A DNA stretch of 64,000 nucleotides from Faecalicatena contorta (GTDB lineage: Bacteria; Bacillota; Clostridia; Lachnospirales; Lachnospiraceae), in NCBI RefSeq assembly GCF_003149105.1, contig NZ_QGDS01000013.1:1-64000 (forward strand), given 5' to 3'. Made by a program: the position numbers and the translations under genes. The notes beneath the pieces are model-generated. The model saw only the letters and a list, made by a program, of their open reading frames with translations, made no database searches and was not told the origin of the DNA. This document shows, one piece after another, positions 61,337 to 64,000 of the stretch. The stretch's first letter is position 1, and each line of letters starts with the position of its first letter.

Positions 61337-62437
61337 ATGAAAAAATTAAGAAAAATATCTGTTCTTCTTCTGGCTTTCCTTATGCTGTTTAGCATGGCAG
61401 GCTGCAAGAAAAAGGAAGAGGCTGTAGAAACAACAAAGACTGAGAAAAAAGAGCAGCCAGTGAAAGAGACCAAAAAAGAAGAGCCTGCAGAGGAAGTCCC
61501 GGCCAATCAAAATCTTCTGACCGGCCTTGGAGACTTAACAGACGGTGCCATCGGAAAAAGGCCAGTGGCTGTTATGGTGAATAACGTACAAGATGCACTG
61601 CCCCAATATGGAGTTGCCAAAGCGGATATCATCTATGAAATCCCGGTAGAAGGAGATGCAACTCGTCTCATGGCAATTTATGCAGATTACACTACAGTAC
61701 CTCAGATTTGTGCAATCCGCAGCTGCCGTTATTATTTCCCGGCATTTTCTCAGGGATATGACGCATTTTATGTGAACTGGGGAATTGACGACAGTATTTC
61801 GGATTATCTTGAGGCGCTGAATCTGGATCAATATGACGGCATGGGAAATGCCGGGGGTCTTTTTGGAAGAGACCAGAACAGGTTGAATGCAGGATATTCC
61901 CTGGAACATACAGGATATTTTGATGGAACCAGATTCGCCTCTGTTGTACAAGCTGAAGGCAGAAGGACAGATTTAGCAGAAGGGCAGAAGGAGACTGCAT
62001 TCAGGTTCAACGGCATGAAGGAACAGATAAAGGCTCCAGGTTCAGATTGTAATACCGTAAATATCAGCTTTGGTGCAGCTACAGCGACTTTAACCTATGA
62101 TGAGGCTACAAAGACATACTTAAAGCAGATTAACGGCAGTCCACAGATGGACAGCAGCACGAATACGCAACTTGCGTTTACTAACATATTTGTACTCGAG
62201 ACGGAGATTTATGTCAGAGATGAAATTGGTCATAAAAATGTGGACTGGGACGGTGGAGAGTCTTCCGTAGGATATTATATTTCAAACGGCGGTGTTCAGA
62301 AGATACACTGGAGCAAAGAACCAAATCATGAAAGTTCCTATCTTCGTTTTTATGATGAGAGTGGAAATGAAATAAAAGTAAACCGTGGAAAAAGCTATAT
62401 TGCAGTGAACTATCCCGGACAAAGTGAGTTTAAATAA
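61337..62437 (+). CDS. DUF3048 (YerB-like) lipoprotein
   Basis: 366 residues. Signal peptide with lipobox SMAGC (Cys near residue 23), a K/E-rich linker (25-55), then DUF3048 N-terminal domain with GKRPVAVMVNNVQDALPQYG, ADIIYEIPVEGDATRLMAIY, IRSCRYYFPAFSQGYDAFYV, and a C-terminal domain ending NRGKSYIAVNYPG. Surface-exposed; function not established in the family. GTGGAGG before the ATG; terminator right after. Confidence 0.9.
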   Translation: MKKLRKISVLLLAFLMLFSMAGCKKKEEAVETTKTEKKEQPVKETKKEEPAEEVPANQNLLTGLGDLTDGAIGKRPVAVMVNNVQDALPQYGVAKADIIYEIPVEGDATRLMAIYADYTTVPQICAIRSCRYYFPAFSQGYDAFYVNWGIDDSISDYLEALNLDQYDGMGNAGGLFGRDQNRLNAGYSLEHTGYFDGTRFASVVQAEGRRTDLAEGQKETAFRFNGMKEQIKAPGSDCNTVNISFGAATATLTYDEATKTYLKQINGSPQMDSSTNTQLAFTNIFVLETEIYVRDEIGHKNVDWDGGESSVGYYISNGGVQKIHWSKEPNHESSYLRFYDESGNEIKVNRGKSYIAVNYPGQSEFK

Positions 62438-62450
62438 AAAGAATTTTGAT

Positions 62451-62481
62451 ACCCTGCTGTATAGAATGACAGCAGGGTTTT
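62451..62481 (+). terminator. Intrinsic terminator after the DUF3048 gene
   Basis: Stem ACCCTGCTGT (62451-62460)/ACAGCAGGGT (62469-62478), perfect 10 bp with 8-base loop, followed by TTT. Confidence 0.8.
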
Positions 62482-62558
62482 ATATCCAATACGCGAATAC
62501 TGGTATAGAAATGTAGTAACTTTGTATAATAATATAAAAATATTAACGGAGATTAAAA

Positions 62559-63458
62559 ATGAATCCATTTTACCAGTATTTAGGCTATAAAGAAGAATGT
62601 CAGCAGGTTCCAATTCAATTTCCTTCCCAGCACCAGTCTGTGCAGCCCGGCTTGGAAACTCTTATGAATCCTCCACCGGTTTTTGACAATCCAAATTATA
62701 TTGGAACAGGAAAACTAAAAAACAAAGTAGCCTTGGTGACCGGTGGTGACAGCGGCATAGGAAGAGCAGTTTCTCTGGCATTTGCAAAAGAAGGGGCAGA
62801 CATATGCATCATTTATTACAATGAGCATGAGGATGCAAAGATAACCAAATCATGTATAGAGGCACAGGGGAGGAGATGTCTTTTATTTGCAGGAGATGTG
62901 CGGGACGAAGTTTTTTGCAGAAATGCAGTGGCTGACTGTGTTTCAGATTTGGGCAGTCTTGATGTTCTGGTAAATAATGCAGGTGTACAATTTCCCAAGA
63001 AGGATATTGAAGATATTTCCATGGAAGAGATGGAAATCACTTTTCAAGTTAACTTTTTTGGTATTTTTCTAATGACCAAAATAGCCAGGCCTTATTTAAA
63101 ATGTGGCAGTACGATTATTAATACCACTTCCGTTACTGCTTATAATGGAAATGAACAGCTCATTGACTATTCCAGTACAAAGGGTGCCATTGTCAGTTTT
63201 ACACGTTCTATGGCACATTCACTTGTATCAGAAGGCATCCGGGTTAACGCCGTTGCTCCCGGCCCCATTTGGACCCCTCTTCAGCCTGCCAGCTGGCCGG
63301 CCGAATACATTGAAACCTTTGGTTCAAATACTCCTATGAAGAGAGCAGGCCAGCCTGTTGAGCTTGCACCGACTTATGTGTACCTTGCCAGTGATGATTC
63401 CTCTTATGTTACCGGTCAGGTTCTTCATGTAGACGGAGGCCAGTCTATGCAGTCATAG
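62559..63458 (+). CDS. SDR-family oxidoreductase (YghA/YhdF-like)
   Basis: 299 residues: a 50-residue N-terminal extension typical of this SDR subgroup (QQVPIQFPSQHQSVQPGLE), then VALVTGGDSGIGRAVSLAFA, NNAGVQFP, catalytic Ser in NTTSVTAYNG, YSSTKGAIVSF (Tyr, Lys), APGPIWTPLQPASW and VTGQVLHVDGGQ. NADP-linked; often annotated as glucose/general-stress dehydrogenase, true substrate unknown. Own transcription unit between two terminator-like gaps. Confidence 0.9.
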   Translation: MNPFYQYLGYKEECQQVPIQFPSQHQSVQPGLETLMNPPPVFDNPNYIGTGKLKNKVALVTGGDSGIGRAVSLAFAKEGADICIIYYNEHEDAKITKSCIEAQGRRCLLFAGDVRDEVFCRNAVADCVSDLGSLDVLVNNAGVQFPKKDIEDISMEEMEITFQVNFFGIFLMTKIARPYLKCGSTIINTTSVTAYNGNEQLIDYSSTKGAIVSFTRSMAHSLVSEGIRVNAVAPGPIWTPLQPASWPAEYIETFGSNTPMKRAGQPVELAPTYVYLASDDSSYVTGQVLHVDGGQSMQS

Positions 63459-63469
63459 CATATATGAAA

Positions 63470-64000
63470 CTATTCAGCCGGTACTCTTTGTATATAGGCG
63501 GCATATAACAAAAAGAAGCACACGAGCATCTGATAAGAATTGATATATCTGGGATCCTGGGAAGGGTTTGCCAGAAACAGTACAACTGCCAGCAAAAATG
63601 CCGGGAGGAGTGACAATGCCTCTTCTCCCCGTTTTTTCTGGATTAGCAGGAGTGTGGATAAAAGAAGAGTAAATAATGCAAACCCACCTCTCCAGCAAAT
63701 GGAACTCCAAATAGGCATCTTATCTGACAGACCTACAATTGTTTCCTGAAAAGTGGTAGATATGTTGCGCCGGATGTAAAAGTCAGACAGTTCCGGATGC
63801 AGTTCCAAAGTAGATGCATAGATACTGATGGGCATCCACTCGTAACCGTCTGCCGGAGTTCCCATTTCCCAGACGATGCTGGTCATATCAAAAAAAGCAG
63901 TTAGATAAGTTTTCGGGTATTGAAGCAGAAATCTTAGATTCAGCTTTAAAATATCTTTTCCCACATCAGGATCATTCAGTTTATATACAGTCTCTCCAAT
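63470..64000 (-). CDS. C-terminal part of a polytopic membrane protein, cut by window end
   Basis: The minus-strand frame is open to the window edge, upstream residues reading IGETVYKLNDPDVGKDILKL, so no start is visible. About 176 residues: an extracytoplasmic stretch (FFDMTSIVWEMG, YEWMPISIY) and at least two membrane helices near the end (GGFALFTLLLSTLLLI, LLPAFLLAVVLFLANPS), with the final motif SQDPRYINSYQMLVCFFLLY. Architecture recalls the end of the DUF6020 protein at 59502 (VVFRYVYPLIVCVPVIL). Convergent with the SDR gene, stops 12 bases apart. Confidence 0.75.
   Translation of the reverse strand: MGETVYKLNDPDVGKDILKLNLRFLLQYPKTYLTAFFDMTSIVWEMGTPADGYEWMPISIYASTLELHPELSDFYIRRNISTTFQETIVGLSDKMPIWSSICWRGGFALFTLLLSTLLLIQKKRGEEALSLLPAFLLAVVLFLANPSQDPRYINSYQMLVCFFLLYAAYIQRVPAE

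Overview
The window looks like a chromosome segment of a spore-forming, anaerobic Gram-positive of the Clostridia, most probably the gut Lachnospiraceae. Evidence: spoIIGA-sigE and sigG sporulation genes, a fused SecDF, strong AGGAGG-type ribosome sites, a DUF4474 protein, a DUF3048 lipoprotein, and the alternative (carboxyspermidine) polyamine route. Genus cannot be fixed from sequence alone. No rRNA, tRNA or CRISPR array was seen.

Layout. (1) 1-330: tail of an IS256-like transposase. (2) 331-12000: the sporulation pair spoIIGA-sigE behind a Spo0A-type promoter, an MBL/beta-CASP nuclease, then a tightly packed six-gene polyamine operon (speA, speE, carboxyspermidine dehydrogenase, nspC, aguA, aguB) behind a roughly 390-nt structured leader with an intrinsic terminator, then sigG behind a hairpin that buries its ribosome site. 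In Bacillus and many clostridia sigG follows sigE directly; here about 9 kb lies between them. (3) 12100-25100: housekeeping genes: HAD phosphatase, pth-mfd, a PrsA-like lipoprotein, mntP with a structured leader, a minus-strand trio (phosphoesterase, DUF4474, cytidylate-kinase-like), secDF. (4) 25200-61160: a 36-kb cell-surface polysaccharide locus, all on the plus strand. It starts with an LCP ligase and a dehydratase/aminotransferase/phosphosugar-transferase trio for an amino-deoxysugar-initiated, lipid-linked repeat unit. Glycosyltransferases, a Wzy-type polymerase and a first Wzx flippase follow. An AT-rich insert-like block (about 38-55 kb) comes next: WecE-type aminotransferase, two ATP-grasp ligases, SDR, ThDP enzyme, phosphoesterase, a polyprenyl-phosphate glycosyltransferase, three paralogous GT-C-like membrane proteins and a second flippase. 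The locus ends with an O-acetylation set (MBOAT, AlgJ/DHHW-like, acyltransferase 3) and a DUF6020 membrane protein. (5) 61300-64000: DUF3048 lipoprotein, an SDR, and the C-terminal part of a minus-strand membrane protein cut by the window edge.

The most unusual material lies between genes and in the AT-rich block. Two unrelated families of intergenic structured repeats occur. One (about 135-155 bp, copies at 331-484 minus and 13155-13285 plus) has several matching hairpins. The other is a set of nested hairpin units with compensatory base changes. Its copies end exactly at the ribosome sites of pth and of a glycosyltransferase gene, with diverged reverse copies after sigG. The WecE/ATP-grasp/ThDP/SDR set looks like a module that makes and attaches an unusual acyl group to an amino sugar. 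The GtrB-like enzyme followed by two GT-C-like paralogues looks like a late, extracytoplasmic glycosylation module. These functional readings are inference from family membership and gene order.
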